DNA of 51,352 nucleotides from Bacteroidales bacterium (GTDB lineage: Bacteria; Bacteroidota; Bacteroidia; Bacteroidales; UBA932), in the NCBI GenBank assembly GCA_004554455.1, contig SFMG01000009.1, positions 1 through 51,352 on the forward strand, given 5' to 3'. The notes beneath the pieces were generated by a model that had not been told where the DNA came from, did not search any database, and saw only the letters and a program-made list of their open reading frames with translations. The position numbers and the translations under genes are program-made. How positions within the stretch are numbered: position 1 is the first letter of the stretch; the number at the start of each line of letters is the position of its first letter. This document shows positions 1 through 8,182 of this stretch, in pieces.

Positions 1-151
1 GCGGTTTTTCAACGGTTCTCAACGGTAAGTCACAGTCGCAAATGGCCGCATAGGTGAGCCTCCAAAATGAAGCAGGTTATTTTTTAACAATTACCTAATG
101 TCATAGTAGGACTCAGCTTCAAATTTTTCAATTTCCTCATTCTGAATGGGG

Positions 152-182
152 TTTACAAAAATCTAGGAAAGGTGTATATTTG
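152..182 (+). promoter_or_regulatory. Promoter of DUF4143 ATPase gene
   Basis: A perfect Bacteroidota -7 box TATATTTG lies at 175-182. A TTTA at 152-155 sits 19 bp upstream, one base off the -33 TTTG consensus. Transcription would start close to 186-190. The 19-bp spacer is almost filled by the first copy of an 18-bp direct repeat (157-174). Confidence 0.6.
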
Positions 183-208
183 TGGTGTCTAAAAATCTAG
201 GAAAGGTG
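157..208 (+). repeat. 18-bp direct repeat pair around the transcription start
   Basis: The sequence AAAAATCTAGGAAAGGTG occurs exactly twice, at 157-174 and 191-208. The first copy lies between the -33 and -7 boxes. The second lies at the start of the transcript and carries the purine-rich stretch just before the ATG at 212. Perfect identity and this placement suggest an operator or a small duplication of the leader. Confidence 0.7.
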
Positions 209-211
209 ATT

Positions 212-1561
212 ATGAAAAGAAAGATATATGATCAACTTCTTCAATGGAAGAACGAAAAAAATGGAACTACAGCCCTTATGATTGAGGGTGCGAGACGTAT
301 AGGAAAGAGCTATATTGTTGAAAAATTTGCTGAGAATGAGTATGAATCATATATCCTTATTGATTTCAGTAAGGCACCTGCACGTGTGCGTGGTTGGTTT
401 GATGAGTATCTTGAGGATATTGATACTCTTCTGCAGAATATACAGCTGCATTATAAGAAGAAACTTACTCCGCGAAAATCACTGATTATCTTTGACGAGG
501 TTCAGAAATGTCCTCGTGCACGTGAGGCCATCAAGGCACTGGTGGAGGATCATCGTTTTGATTATATTGAAACAGGATCGCTTATATCCATAAAGAAAAA
601 TGTTGATGACATACTTATCCCTTCCGAAGAAGACGGTATCGAGATGTATCCGATGGACTTCGAAGAGTTTATGTGGGCTATGGGAGATGAAGTTATGTAT
701 CCATACATTAGAAAGTGTTTTGAGACAAATAAGCCGATGGGAGATTTTCATAGAGAGGCTATGAGGTATTTCCGTCAGTATCTTATTGTGGGCGGAATGC
801 CACAGGCTGTTAAGGAGTATGTAAAGTCAAGGGATTTCGCGAAAGTGGATGCTGTCAAGAGGCAGATATTGAGACTATATAGAAATGACATAAAGAAATA
901 TGCAGGTTCAGCGTCGACTAAGGTGTCATCAATATTTGAAGCTATACCAGGGCAGCTGCAGAAGAATGAGAAGAAGTTTAAACTTGCGGATCTTAATGAT
1001 GAAGCCAGGATGAGAGATTATGATTCTGCATTCTTTTGGTTGAATGACGCTCGTCTGGCGAATATATGTTACAACACCACGGCTCCAAATATCGGTTTGC
1101 AACTTAATGAGGAACGAACTACGCTCAAATGCTATTTCTGCGATACTGGACTTCTGATTTCAATGGCATTCAATGCCAGAGGAATAGTCCAGAATGAGAT
1201 ATATCAGAAGTTGATGTTTGACAAGCTGGAGATAAACGAGGGTATGCTGGTGGAAAACATCGTTGCACAGATGCTCAGGACAGCTGGTCACAGTCTGTTC
1301 TTCTACAGCAATTATGACAAGGATGATGCATCTAACCGCATGGAGATAGATTTCCTTATACAGAAAGAGACTGTGACCTCTCGACATAACATCTCGCCTA
1401 TTGAAGTAAAGAGTGGTACAAACTATACGTTGAACTCATTGACTAAATGTATCAATAAGTTCGGGCAGTACCTTTCAACTCCATATGTACTTCATTCAAA
1501 AGATCTGGAGATTGAAAACGGCATAACCTATCTGCCGTTGTATATGACGCCATTACTGTAG
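212..1561 (+). CDS. ExeA/AAA-type ATPase with DUF4143 domain
   Basis: A 449-residue P-loop ATPase. Walker A is GARRIGKS at residues 26-33 and Walker B is LIIFDE at 91-96, followed by QKCPRAREAIK, typical of this family. The C-terminal DUF4143 half ends in a nuclease-like fold signature, with D380 in EIDFLI and E398/K400 in PIEVKSG, reminiscent of PD-(D/E)XK enzymes. The family is abundant and patchily distributed in Bacteroidota; its biological role is unsettled. I start at ATG 212, behind a purine-rich stretch; an in-frame GTG at 182 overlaps the -7 box and is unlikely. The gene is visibly richer in A+T than the genes from 2167 onward, which suggests horizontal acquisition. It stands alone, with its own promoter and a palindromic region behind it. 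Confidence 0.85.
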   Translation: MKRKIYDQLLQWKNEKNGTTALMIEGARRIGKSYIVEKFAENEYESYILIDFSKAPARVRGWFDEYLEDIDTLLQNIQLHYKKKLTPRKSLIIFDEVQKCPRAREAIKALVEDHRFDYIETGSLISIKKNVDDILIPSEEDGIEMYPMDFEEFMWAMGDEVMYPYIRKCFETNKPMGDFHREAMRYFRQYLIVGGMPQAVKEYVKSRDFAKVDAVKRQILRLYRNDIKKYAGSASTKVSSIFEAIPGQLQKNEKKFKLADLNDEARMRDYDSAFFWLNDARLANICYNTTAPNIGLQLNEERTTLKCYFCDTGLLISMAFNARGIVQNEIYQKLMFDKLEINEGMLVENIVAQMLRTAGHSLFFYSNYDKDDASNRMEIDFLIQKETVTSRHNISPIEVKSGTNYTLNSLTKCINKFGQYLSTPYVLHSKDLEIENGITYLPLYMTPLL

Positions 1562-1627
1562 GATAATTTCATAGTAGATAAGAACGCGACCATTTAAGGT
1601 TAAATATTAAATGGTTGAACTTAAACT

Positions 1628-1713
1628 GTTTTTGATGCCTCCTTTGAAACGGTCCGGACGTCTTGGCCATGACTCGTCCTTAGAGGACCGTTTTATTATT
1701 TTGCATCAAAAAC
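1628..1713. repeat. Nested imperfect palindrome
   Basis: Three nested complementary arm pairs form an 86-nt structure: GTTTTTGATGC (1628-1638) with GCATCAAAAAC (1703-1713), AAACGGTCC (1647-1655) with GGACCGTTT (1685-1693), and GGACG (1656-1660) with CGTCC (1675-1679). It lies downstream of the ATPase gene. It could be a structured RNA, a strong terminator-like element or a small palindromic mobile element. Confidence 0.55.
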
Positions 1714-1751
1714 TGAATTCGACGAAATGCCGTTGAATGCGGTCAAAACGC

Positions 1752-1783
1752 ACCAAGGGCGATTCGGAAGAATCGCCCTTGGT
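1752..1783. terminator. Perfect 13-bp stem-loop, possible terminator
   Basis: ACCAAGGGCGATT (1752-1764) pairs perfectly with AATCGCCCTTGGT (1771-1783) around a 6-nt loop. It lies just past the stop of the minus-strand DUF2795 gene. The minus-strand continuation has only a short T run (GCGTTTTG), so intrinsic termination is plausible but not classical. It may serve both flanking transcripts. Confidence 0.45.
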
Positions 1784-1818
1784 AAGTGTATCTGTCTGAT
1801 TGTCAGATAGCTTTGCTA

Positions 1819-2040
1819 TTAATACTCCTCCTCGTTGAAGAAAAAGTCGTCTTTGGTAGGGTAATCCGGCCAGATGTCCTCGATAGATTCGTAGATCTCG
1901 CCGTCATCTTCGAGCTCTTCCAGATTCTCAACAACTTCGAGTGGAGCGCCACTGCGGGTTGCGTAGTCAATCAGTTCTTCTTTTGTTGCAGGCCATGGAG
2001 CTTCTTCAAGCCTGTATGCTAACTCTAATGTCCAGTACAT
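1819..2040 (-). CDS. DUF2795 domain-containing small acidic protein
   Basis: A 73-residue, strongly acidic protein. The N-terminal WTLELAYRLEEAPWPATKEEL and the tail IWPDYPTKDDFFFNEEEY match my memory of DUF2795 proteins that are highly conserved across Bacteroidales. The length is the usual one. No function is established; no catalytic residues, signal peptide or membrane segment are visible. It is transcribed divergently from folE, with its own -7 box at 2100-2107. Confidence 0.85.
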   Translation of the reverse strand: MYWTLELAYRLEEAPWPATKEELIDYATRSGAPLEVVENLEELEDDGEIYESIEDIWPDYPTKDDFFFNEEEY

Positions 2041-2099
2041 AGTCTATCGTATTTGTTTGTTTTTCAGTTTTTTAGCATTCTCTTTTTCTGAATGGGGCG

Positions 2100-2107
2100 C
2101 AAATATA
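2100..2107 (-). promoter_or_regulatory. -7 box for DUF2795 gene
   Basis: On the minus strand this reads TATATTTG, an exact TAnnTTTG match, about 60 nt upstream of the DUF2795 start. No clear TTTG lies at -33. Confidence 0.45.
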
Positions 2108-2140
2108 GTCAAAAAAGAAATAAAACGCATTTCTTTTTGC

Positions 2141-2148
2141 TAATTTTG
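2141..2148 (+). promoter_or_regulatory. -7 box for folE
   Basis: TAATTTTG matches TAnnTTTG exactly and lies 18 nt before the folE ATG at 2167. This supports that start over more upstream in-frame ATGs. No clear -33 element is seen. Confidence 0.5.
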
Positions 2149-2166
2149 CAGCAAAGAGCGATACAA

Positions 2167-2757
2167 ATGGCATACCATAAGGAAGAGATCTACGATGAAA
2201 GCATTACGGCAGAGATAGCCGGGCACTATAGGGAGATACTGCGTCTGCTGGGTGAAGACCCTGAGCGTGAGGGACTTATGAAAACTCCGGAGAGGGTAGC
2301 GAAGGCACTTCAATTCATGACGCAGGGATACGGACAGGATGGCGGAGAGATATTGAAAGCGGCACTCTTCAGGGAGGACTACAGTCAGATGGTCCTAGTG
2401 AAGGACATAGACCTCTATTCGACCTGCGAACATCATATTATGCCATTCATAGGCAAATGCCACGTCGCATACGTGCCGGACGGGACGATTACCGGTCTGA
2501 GCAAGATTGCGAGGGTAGTCGAGACCTTCGCGAGACGCCTCCAGGTGCAGGAACGCCTGACTATGCAGATAAGGGACTGCATCGAAGAGACTCTCAAGCC
2601 TCTCGGCGTCGCAGTGGTCATCGAGGCCAGCCATACCTGTATGACGCTCAGGGGTGTACAGAAGGCGAATGCGGTGACGACCACTTCGGCTTTCTCTGGG
2701 GTGTTCCTCAAAGACGAACGTACAAGAAACGAATTTCTCAACCTGATAAAGGAATAG
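2167..2757 (+). CDS. folE: GTP cyclohydrolase I
   Basis: A 196-residue type I GTP cyclohydrolase, which converts GTP to 7,8-dihydroneopterin triphosphate, the first step of folate/pterin synthesis. The zinc site is complete: C87 and H90 in CEHHIMPF and C158 in SHTCMTLRG. The catalytic helix region GLSKIARVVETFARRLQVQE is also intact. The length is normal for the family. The start at 2167 is chosen because an upstream in-frame ATG would add a non-conserved leader across the promoter box. It precedes rmuC by 3 nt, so the two are co-transcribed. Confidence 0.97.
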   Translation: MAYHKEEIYDESITAEIAGHYREILRLLGEDPEREGLMKTPERVAKALQFMTQGYGQDGGEILKAALFREDYSQMVLVKDIDLYSTCEHHIMPFIGKCHVAYVPDGTITGLSKIARVVETFARRLQVQERLTMQIRDCIEETLKPLGVAVVIEASHTCMTLRGVQKANAVTTTSAFSGVFLKDERTRNEFLNLIKE

Positions 2758-2760
2758 ACC

Positions 2761-4044
2761 ATGAACCTTGTTTTGACTCTTGCGATAGCTGCGGCAGTGG
2801 CTGTCATTTCTGTTGTACTCACCTGGAGCATTCTTGCATCCCGCTACAGGGGCGAACTGGAAAGGAAGGCGGGGGAACTGGCCACGTCGGAGGCGCTCCG
2901 TCTCAATGACAAGGCTCAGTATGAGACGAGCGTCGCTGCCCTCAAGGCCGAGCACGAAAAGAATCTGAGGGAGATGAAGGAATGGCAGAAGGAGGCGCTG
3001 GAGATGGCGCGGAAAGACCTCGTGGCCGAGGGTGAGAAAAACCTCAGGGCAAGGGAGGAATCCCTCAAGGCGCAGGCAAAGGAAAGCATGGAGGCCATTA
3101 CGGGCAAGCTGAAGACGGAAATCAGCCAGATGACGGACGCCTTTGAGAAACAGAAGAAGAGTCACGCCGAAGAAAGCAGTTCCATCAAGACCAAATTCGA
3201 AGAAACCGTCAGACAGCTGAAAGAACAGACCCTGTCGATAGGAAATTCCGCCGATGACCTCGCCAAGGCCCTCAAAGGCAGGAACAAGATGCAGGGCAAC
3301 TTCGGCGAAACCATATTGGAGAATATACTCAAGGAAGAGGGACTCAGGGCGGGCCACGATTACGAGTCCGAATTCTGGCTGCGCGACAAGAACGGCAATC
3401 TCATCGTGAACGAAGAGACCGGGCGCAGAATGAGGCCTGACTTCGTGCTGCATTTCCCGGACGACACGGACATTCTGATCGATTCCAAGGTGTCCCTGAC
3501 CGCCTTGTCGGAGTACTTCTCAGCGGAAGACGAAGAGGGGAGGAAAGCCGCGGCTGCAAAGAATCTCGAGTCGGTACGCAGCCATATACGCGAACTCTGC
3601 AGCAAGGAATACCAGAAATACGTGTCCGGTCGCAAGACTCTGGATTATGTGATAATGTTCATCCCGAATTACGGCGCCTACCAGCTCGCAAAGCAGGAGG
3701 CCCCCGACATATTCGCGGAGGCCTTCAGACAGAATGTCCTGATAACGACGGAAGAGACCCTGATTCCTTTCCTTCGCCTGATACGTACGGCCTGGGTTCA
3801 GAAGGAACAGATGGAAAACATCTCCGAAATAGTCAAGGCGGCCCAGGATATGGTGGAGAGAGTGGGCATTTTCTGCCGCTACAATGCTGAACTTGAGGCG
3901 GATATGTCCAAAACCCTCGATAAGTTCAGAGAAAATTCCCGTCGCCTTGTGGACGGCAACCAGAGCATAGTAAAAGCTGCCAGAAGGGCCATCGACCACG
4001 GGGTCAACGAACCTTCTGGCAAAAATGTGCTTCCTTCAGCTTAG
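2761..4044 (+). CDS. rmuC: DNA recombination protein RmuC
   Basis: A 427-residue RmuC homologue. An N-terminal transmembrane helix (about residues 4-26) is followed by a long charged coiled coil (about 30-170). The conserved RmuC core follows, with KGRNKMQGNFGETILENIL, RPDFVLHFPDDTDILIDSKVSL and DYVIMFIPNYGAYQLA. The core has a restriction-endonuclease-like fold, and the PD-(D/E)xK-type residues fit PDFVLHFPDDTDILIDSK. RmuC limits DNA rearrangements between short inverted repeats. It is in an operon with folE and ends tail-to-tail with the GH2 gene 30 nt away. Confidence 0.93.
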   Translation: MNLVLTLAIAAAVAVISVVLTWSILASRYRGELERKAGELATSEALRLNDKAQYETSVAALKAEHEKNLREMKEWQKEALEMARKDLVAEGEKNLRAREESLKAQAKESMEAITGKLKTEISQMTDAFEKQKKSHAEESSSIKTKFEETVRQLKEQTLSIGNSADDLAKALKGRNKMQGNFGETILENILKEEGLRAGHDYESEFWLRDKNGNLIVNEETGRRMRPDFVLHFPDDTDILIDSKVSLTALSEYFSAEDEEGRKAAAAKNLESVRSHIRELCSKEYQKYVSGRKTLDYVIMFIPNYGAYQLAKQEAPDIFAEAFRQNVLITTEETLIPFLRLIRTAWVQKEQMENISEIVKAAQDMVERVGIFCRYNAELEADMSKTLDKFRENSRRLVDGNQSIVKAARRAIDHGVNEPSGKNVLPSA

Positions 4045-4074
4045 TAATCTGACAATTATTCGGTAATCTGAGGC

Positions 4075-5979
4075 TTACTTGACCTCCAGTTCAATTACCG
4101 AGCGGTTGATCTCTCTGAAACGCGGCTCATCCACTTTGACTATCCTGTCGTAGGTCATTATTCCGTTCACCTCGATCTCGACGTCGGTGGTCTGGGTATA
4201 TACGGCGGCCGCCGTGCCGCAGTAAACAAAGTGTTTGAGCAGTTCGGCGAACTCTTCGTAACGGTCCATCAGGTCCTTCTGATTGTGCATTACCTCGCCG
4301 TAGCCCCAGTTGCGGTCCTGCAGCCAGAGGTGGCCCTCCACAGGGTAGCCAATGCCTCCGTACTCGCCGAGCACATTCACAAACTTGCCCTCCACGGCGT
4401 TCATTGCCGGCTGAGGATAGTGATGGCAGTCCTGGATGTCTCCGCAGAAAGCGAAGTTGCCGCCTGAGGCCGGGTTGATCAGTCTGGTCGGGTCCTTCTC
4501 ACGGGTGAAATCGACCACCTTGCGGGTGTCGAACTGGCCCCAGCCCTCGTTGAACGGCACCCATACGACTATGCTCTGGAAGCCCTTCAGCGCATCGATT
4601 ATTTCCGACCACTCCTTGTAATAATTGTCTTTCCACTCCTGAGGCACGTCGCAGTCTGTACCGCGCATGAAGCTGTCGCGTGACCATTCGTTCTTCTGTC
4701 CTCTCTGGATTTCGGGATCGCGGGTCTCGAGCACACCCTTGCTGTAGTCGCCTATGCACGGCATATCCTGCCATACCATAATTCCCTCTGCGTCAGTGTA
4801 ATAATACCACCTTGCCGGCTCGACTTTGATATGCTTGCGTATCATATTGAAGCCCCATTCCTTCGTCTTGACTATGTCGTAGCGCAGGGCTTCGTCAGTA
4901 GGCGCAGTGTAGAGTCCGTCCGGCCACCATCCCTGGTCGAGAGGGCCGAAGTGGAAGAGCTGCTTGCCGTTGAGGGCCATCCTCTTGCTGTATTTCTTGT
5001 TCTGGCATACGGCGATTTCGCGCATTGCGGTGTAGCCGTCCACGCTGTCGATGACCTTGCCGTTGCGGCTGACGCAGATGCGGATTCCGTAGAGATACGG
5101 ACTGTCCGGCGACCAAAGTTCCGGTTCTTTTACGCATATATCCAGCTTCGCTTTGCCGTTGACGCCGCAGGCCTCCGCGCTGCCGAGAACCTTATCGCCC
5201 GGCTTTTCAGGGTTGTAGCCAATTCCGCCTTCGAGAAGTTCGACTCTGACGACGTCGCCCTGCTGCAGATTCTCAGCTGCGACTTCGACTCCCATACGGC
5301 CGTCCTTTATATTGGAAACTGCGTAATATGAGTCTATATATGTCTGCGGCACGTTTTCCAGCCATACGGTCTGCCATATTCCCGTAACCGGCGTGTACCA
5401 TATCCCCTGAGGCGCATTCACCTGTTTGCCTCGCGGCTGCCAGGAGTTGTCCGTTGCGTCCCACACCCTGACTTTCAATGTGTTGCCCTTTGCTTTTACG
5501 AGGCCGCTGATGTCCAGGGTGAAAGGCGCATATCCGCCGGTATGCTCACCGGCCAGTTTGCCGTTCACATATATGCTTGCCTTCCAGTCAACGGCACCGA
5601 AGTGGAGCAGGGTCTTCATCCCCTTGCTCTTTTTCGGCAGGTCGAAACTGCGCTCGTACCACAGTGCCTGGTCCTTGCCGACCTTTCTGCCGACTCCCGA
5701 GAGAGAGGACTCCACAGCGAAAGGGACGAGTATCTTGCCCTCGGCACTGAAAGCCTCAGCCTCTGCCGGGGTTATGGCATAATCCCAGAGTCCGTTGAGG
5801 TTGACCCACTGGCTGCGTACCATCTGCGGCCTCGGGTATTCCGGAAGCGGTGCGGAAGGATCCACCTTTTCGGCCCATTTTGTCTTGATGGCGTCACCCG
5901 CCGCTTTCCATTCTTCAGCATAGGCGCTGCAGGTCAGAAGAAGTGCAGCTGCTCCGGCTGCAAACATTTTGAAATTCAT
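4075..5979 (-). CDS. Secreted glycoside hydrolase family 2 enzyme
   Basis: A 634-residue GH2 protein with a Sec signal peptide (MNFKMFAAGAAALLLTCSAYA, cleavage before EEW). Domains in order: sugar-binding jelly roll (about 45-205), immunoglobulin-like domain (about 210-320), then a TIM barrel (about 325-630). The acid/base is probably E478 in VPFNEGWGQFD, the nucleophile E539 in VLGEYGG. GH2 includes beta-galactosidases, beta-mannosidases and beta-glucuronidases; the exact sugar cannot be read from the sequence. The start at 5979 is chosen for the signal peptide. An in-frame ATG at 6018 lies close to the promoter box at 6026-6033 and would hide the signal peptide. It is a single gene, divergent from obg, with no polysaccharide-utilization SusC/SusD pair nearby. 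Confidence 0.9.
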   Translation of the reverse strand: MNFKMFAAGAAALLLTCSAYAEEWKAAGDAIKTKWAEKVDPSAPLPEYPRPQMVRSQWVNLNGLWDYAITPAEAEAFSAEGKILVPFAVESSLSGVGRKVGKDQALWYERSFDLPKKSKGMKTLLHFGAVDWKASIYVNGKLAGEHTGGYAPFTLDISGLVKAKGNTLKVRVWDATDNSWQPRGKQVNAPQGIWYTPVTGIWQTVWLENVPQTYIDSYYAVSNIKDGRMGVEVAAENLQQGDVVRVELLEGGIGYNPEKPGDKVLGSAEACGVNGKAKLDICVKEPELWSPDSPYLYGIRICVSRNGKVIDSVDGYTAMREIAVCQNKKYSKRMALNGKQLFHFGPLDQGWWPDGLYTAPTDEALRYDIVKTKEWGFNMIRKHIKVEPARWYYYTDAEGIMVWQDMPCIGDYSKGVLETRDPEIQRGQKNEWSRDSFMRGTDCDVPQEWKDNYYKEWSEIIDALKGFQSIVVWVPFNEGWGQFDTRKVVDFTREKDPTRLINPASGGNFAFCGDIQDCHHYPQPAMNAVEGKFVNVLGEYGGIGYPVEGHLWLQDRNWGYGEVMHNQKDLMDRYEEFAELLKHFVYCGTAAAVYTQTTDVEIEVNGIMTYDRIVKVDEPRFREINRSVIELEVK

Positions 5980-6025
5980 ATAGGTTTTTTCTTTAGTGTT
6001 ATCGTACGATTGGCCCAAAGGATTA

Positions 6026-6033
6026 CAAATATA
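6026..6033 (-). promoter_or_regulatory. -7 box for GH2 gene
   Basis: Minus-strand TATATTTG, an exact TAnnTTTG match, about 46 nt upstream of the chosen GH2 start. It lies back to back with the obg promoter at 6063-6070. Confidence 0.5.
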
Positions 6034-6062
6034 AGAAAAAACTCAGAGTCGGCTATTTTCAC

Positions 6063-6070
6063 TATCTTTG
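6063..6070 (+). promoter_or_regulatory. -7 box for obg operon
   Basis: TATCTTTG is an exact TAnnTTTG match, 22 nt before the obg ATG at 6093. Confidence 0.5.
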
Positions 6071-6092
6071 CAACTTTGAAATATATACAGAT

Positions 6093-7097
6093 ATGGCCGA
6101 ATCGAATTTCATAGACTACGTAAAGGTTTTCCTGCGTTCGGGAAACGGGGGAGCGGGGTCGATGCACCTCAGAAGGGAGAAATATGTGCCGAAGGGAGGA
6201 CCCGACGGCGGAGACGGAGGCAGGGGAGGCCATATCATTCTTAGGGCCAATCCTCAGTTCTGGACCCTCATCCATCTCAAATACCGCAAGCACATAATGG
6301 CTGAGGACGGAGAGAGCGGCGGCGCCTCCCTCTGCAAGGGACGCAACGGCAGCGACGTCATACTCGACGTGCCGCTCGGGACCGTGGCCAAGGATGCCGA
6401 GACCGGCGAGGTGCTGATGGAACTCGTCGAGGCCGGAGAAGAGAAGATACTGCTTCCGGGTGGCCGCGGAGGACTTGGCAACAACAACTTCAAATCGGCG
6501 ACAAACCAGACCCCGCGCTATGCCCAGCCGGGCGAGTCCGGGCAGGAAGGCTGGTTCATACTCGAGCTCAAGGTGCTTGCCGACGTCGGTCTGGTGGGCT
6601 TCCCCAATGCCGGAAAGTCAACCCTCCTTGCCAGCGTGACAGCTGCCAAGCCAAAAATCGCCAACTACGCCTTCACCACCCTGGAACCAAATCTGGGAAT
6701 AGTGCGCTACTATGATGACCAGTCCTTCGTGATGGCTGACATCCCGGGCATCATCGAGGGCGCCCACGAGGGCAAGGGCATAGGCCTGCGCTTCCTCAGA
6801 CACATAGAGCGCAACTCCATACTTCTCTTCCTCATCCCGGCCGACACGGATGACTTCAAGGCCGCATACGAGGTGCTGCTCAACGAGTTGCGTATGTACA
6901 ACCCGGAGCTTCTCGTGAAAGGAAGGGTGCTCGGCATATCCAAGTCGGATATGCTCGACGAGCAGATGATAAGCGAAATTGAACCGAATCTGCCTGAGGA
7001 CCTCCCTCACATTTTCTTCTCTTCCGTTTCCGGCCAGAATCTGCCTGAGCTGAAGAAACTCCTCTGGGATACACTCCACAACGACAGCAATGACTGA
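6093..7097 (+). CDS. obg: GTPase Obg/CgtA
   Basis: A 334-residue Obg GTPase, involved in 50S ribosomal subunit maturation. The glycine-rich Obg fold (about 1-158) includes KGGPDGGDGGRGG and LPGGRGGLGN. It is followed by the G domain with G1 GFPNAGKS, G2 TTLEP, G3 DIPG, G4 SKSD (Ser instead of the usual Asn) and G5 SSVSG. It lacks the C-terminal extension seen in some bacteria. Its last 8 bp overlap the PAP2 gene, so the two are translationally coupled. Confidence 0.97.
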   Translation: MAESNFIDYVKVFLRSGNGGAGSMHLRREKYVPKGGPDGGDGGRGGHIILRANPQFWTLIHLKYRKHIMAEDGESGGASLCKGRNGSDVILDVPLGTVAKDAETGEVLMELVEAGEEKILLPGGRGGLGNNNFKSATNQTPRYAQPGESGQEGWFILELKVLADVGLVGFPNAGKSTLLASVTAAKPKIANYAFTTLEPNLGIVRYYDDQSFVMADIPGIIEGAHEGKGIGLRFLRHIERNSILLFLIPADTDDFKAAYEVLLNELRMYNPELLVKGRVLGISKSDMLDEQMISEIEPNLPEDLPHIFFSSVSGQNLPELKKLLWDTLHNDSND

Positions 7098-7749
7098 CCT
7101 GAGCATACTGGAGCGCGCAGTCGGGGCCGACCGGGCTCTCACCCTTGCTCTGAACGGATCGAATCAGGGTGGGGGAGACGCCTTCTGGTGCTTCCTTTCC
7201 TCGAATGCCGCCACCATACCTGCCTATGTGCTGGCTATAGCCCTGATACTCTGGAGTTCAGGCTGGAAGCGCGGCCTGTTCTACGTGCTCGCCATAGCTC
7301 TGGCGCTTGCTGCCTCTGACCAGATATGCAATCTCGTGAAGGAGGGCGTAGGACGGCTCAGACCCTCCTTCGACCCCTATATGCTCGAAAACGGAGTCCG
7401 CGTACTGCTCAAATCGAGCCCGAAACACTGCTACGGCTTCTATTCGGCCCACTCCGCCCTCTCCTTTGCCCTGGCTTTCGCCAGTTCCGTCGCAATACGC
7501 TGGGGCGTAAACGGCCGTGCGACATACTGCGGGCGTCGCAGGCTTTTCAGGGCCCTGAGCATCGTATATGCCATAGCCGTCTTCGTCTGGGCCGCCCTTG
7601 TAGCGCTCAGTCGCGTATTCGTCGCGAAGCACTTCGTCGGCGACATCGTTGCCGGCTGCATGGCAGGCATATTTATGGCTTATATATGGCTGTATGCGGC
7701 CCGTTTCGTCGCCGACAGATTCCGCAGCCGCAAAGAAACGTCAAAATAA
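7090..7749 (+). CDS. PAP2-family membrane phosphatase
   Basis: A 219-residue polytopic membrane protein of the PAP2 lipid phosphatase superfamily. The three signature motifs are present: KEGVGRLRPSF (KxxxxxxRP), YSAHSALSF (usually PSGH; here SAHS) and SRVFVAKHFVGDI (SRxxxxxHxxxD). Likely substrates are undecaprenyl pyrophosphate or phosphatidic/phosphatidylglycerol phosphates; the sequence does not decide. It overlaps obg by 8 bp and is followed 7 nt later by ridA. Confidence 0.88.
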   Translation: MTDLSILERAVGADRALTLALNGSNQGGGDAFWCFLSSNAATIPAYVLAIALILWSSGWKRGLFYVLAIALALAASDQICNLVKEGVGRLRPSFDPYMLENGVRVLLKSSPKHCYGFYSAHSALSFALAFASSVAIRWGVNGRATYCGRRRLFRALSIVYAIAVFVWAALVALSRVFVAKHFVGDIVAGCMAGIFMAYIWLYAARFVADRFRSRKETSK

Positions 7750-7756
7750 TATATAT

Positions 7757-8158
7757 ATGAAGAAGATAATTGCATCATCGAAGGCGCCTGCAGCGATAGG
7801 CCCGTACTCGCAGGCTACAATGGCGGGCGACACCCTCTACGTTTCAGGACAGCTTCCTATTGCTGCCGACGGCACTATGCCTGAGAGCATAGAAGAGCAG
7901 ACCAGACAGTCCCTGAACAATATAGGATATATACTCGAAGAGGCCGGCCTCTCCTTCGCCGACGTTACGAAGACCTGCGTGCTTCTTGCCGACATCAACG
8001 ACTTTGCGGCAATGAACGCCGTCTATTCGGAGTTCTTCAGGAGCGACTGCCCGGCCCGCGTCTGCTACCAGGTGGCGGCCCTGCCGAAGGCGGCAAAGGT
8101 CGAGATCGATGCCATAGCGGTTTATACCGCAGAGGCAAGCGAAGCGGAAGGGGAGTAA
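7757..8158 (+). CDS. ridA: RidA family enamine/imine deaminase
   Basis: A 133-residue YjgF/YER057c/UK114 protein that hydrolyses reactive 2-aminoacrylate and related enamines formed by PLP enzymes. The catalytic-site arginine lies in CPARVCYQVAALPK, and the C-terminal KVEIDAIAVY is typical. The start is ATG 7757; a longer in-frame reading upstream only overlaps PAP2. The C-terminal tail EASEAEGE is slightly longer than usual. It is the last gene of the obg-PAP2-ridA run. Confidence 0.94.
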   Translation: MKKIIASSKAPAAIGPYSQATMAGDTLYVSGQLPIAADGTMPESIEEQTRQSLNNIGYILEEAGLSFADVTKTCVLLADINDFAAMNAVYSEFFRSDCPARVCYQVAALPKAAKVEIDAIAVYTAEASEAEGE

Positions 8159-8182
8159 TCCCGGCATTTCGCGGAATAAGCG

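Noticed and set aside
2395..3453. Long minus-strand reading across folE and rmuC
   Set aside because: It is the antisense shadow of two well-supported genes and has no family signature.
4045..4074. Terminator between rmuC and the GH2 gene
   Set aside because: The gap has a direct repeat GTAATCTGA rather than complementary arms, so no stable hairpin is formed.
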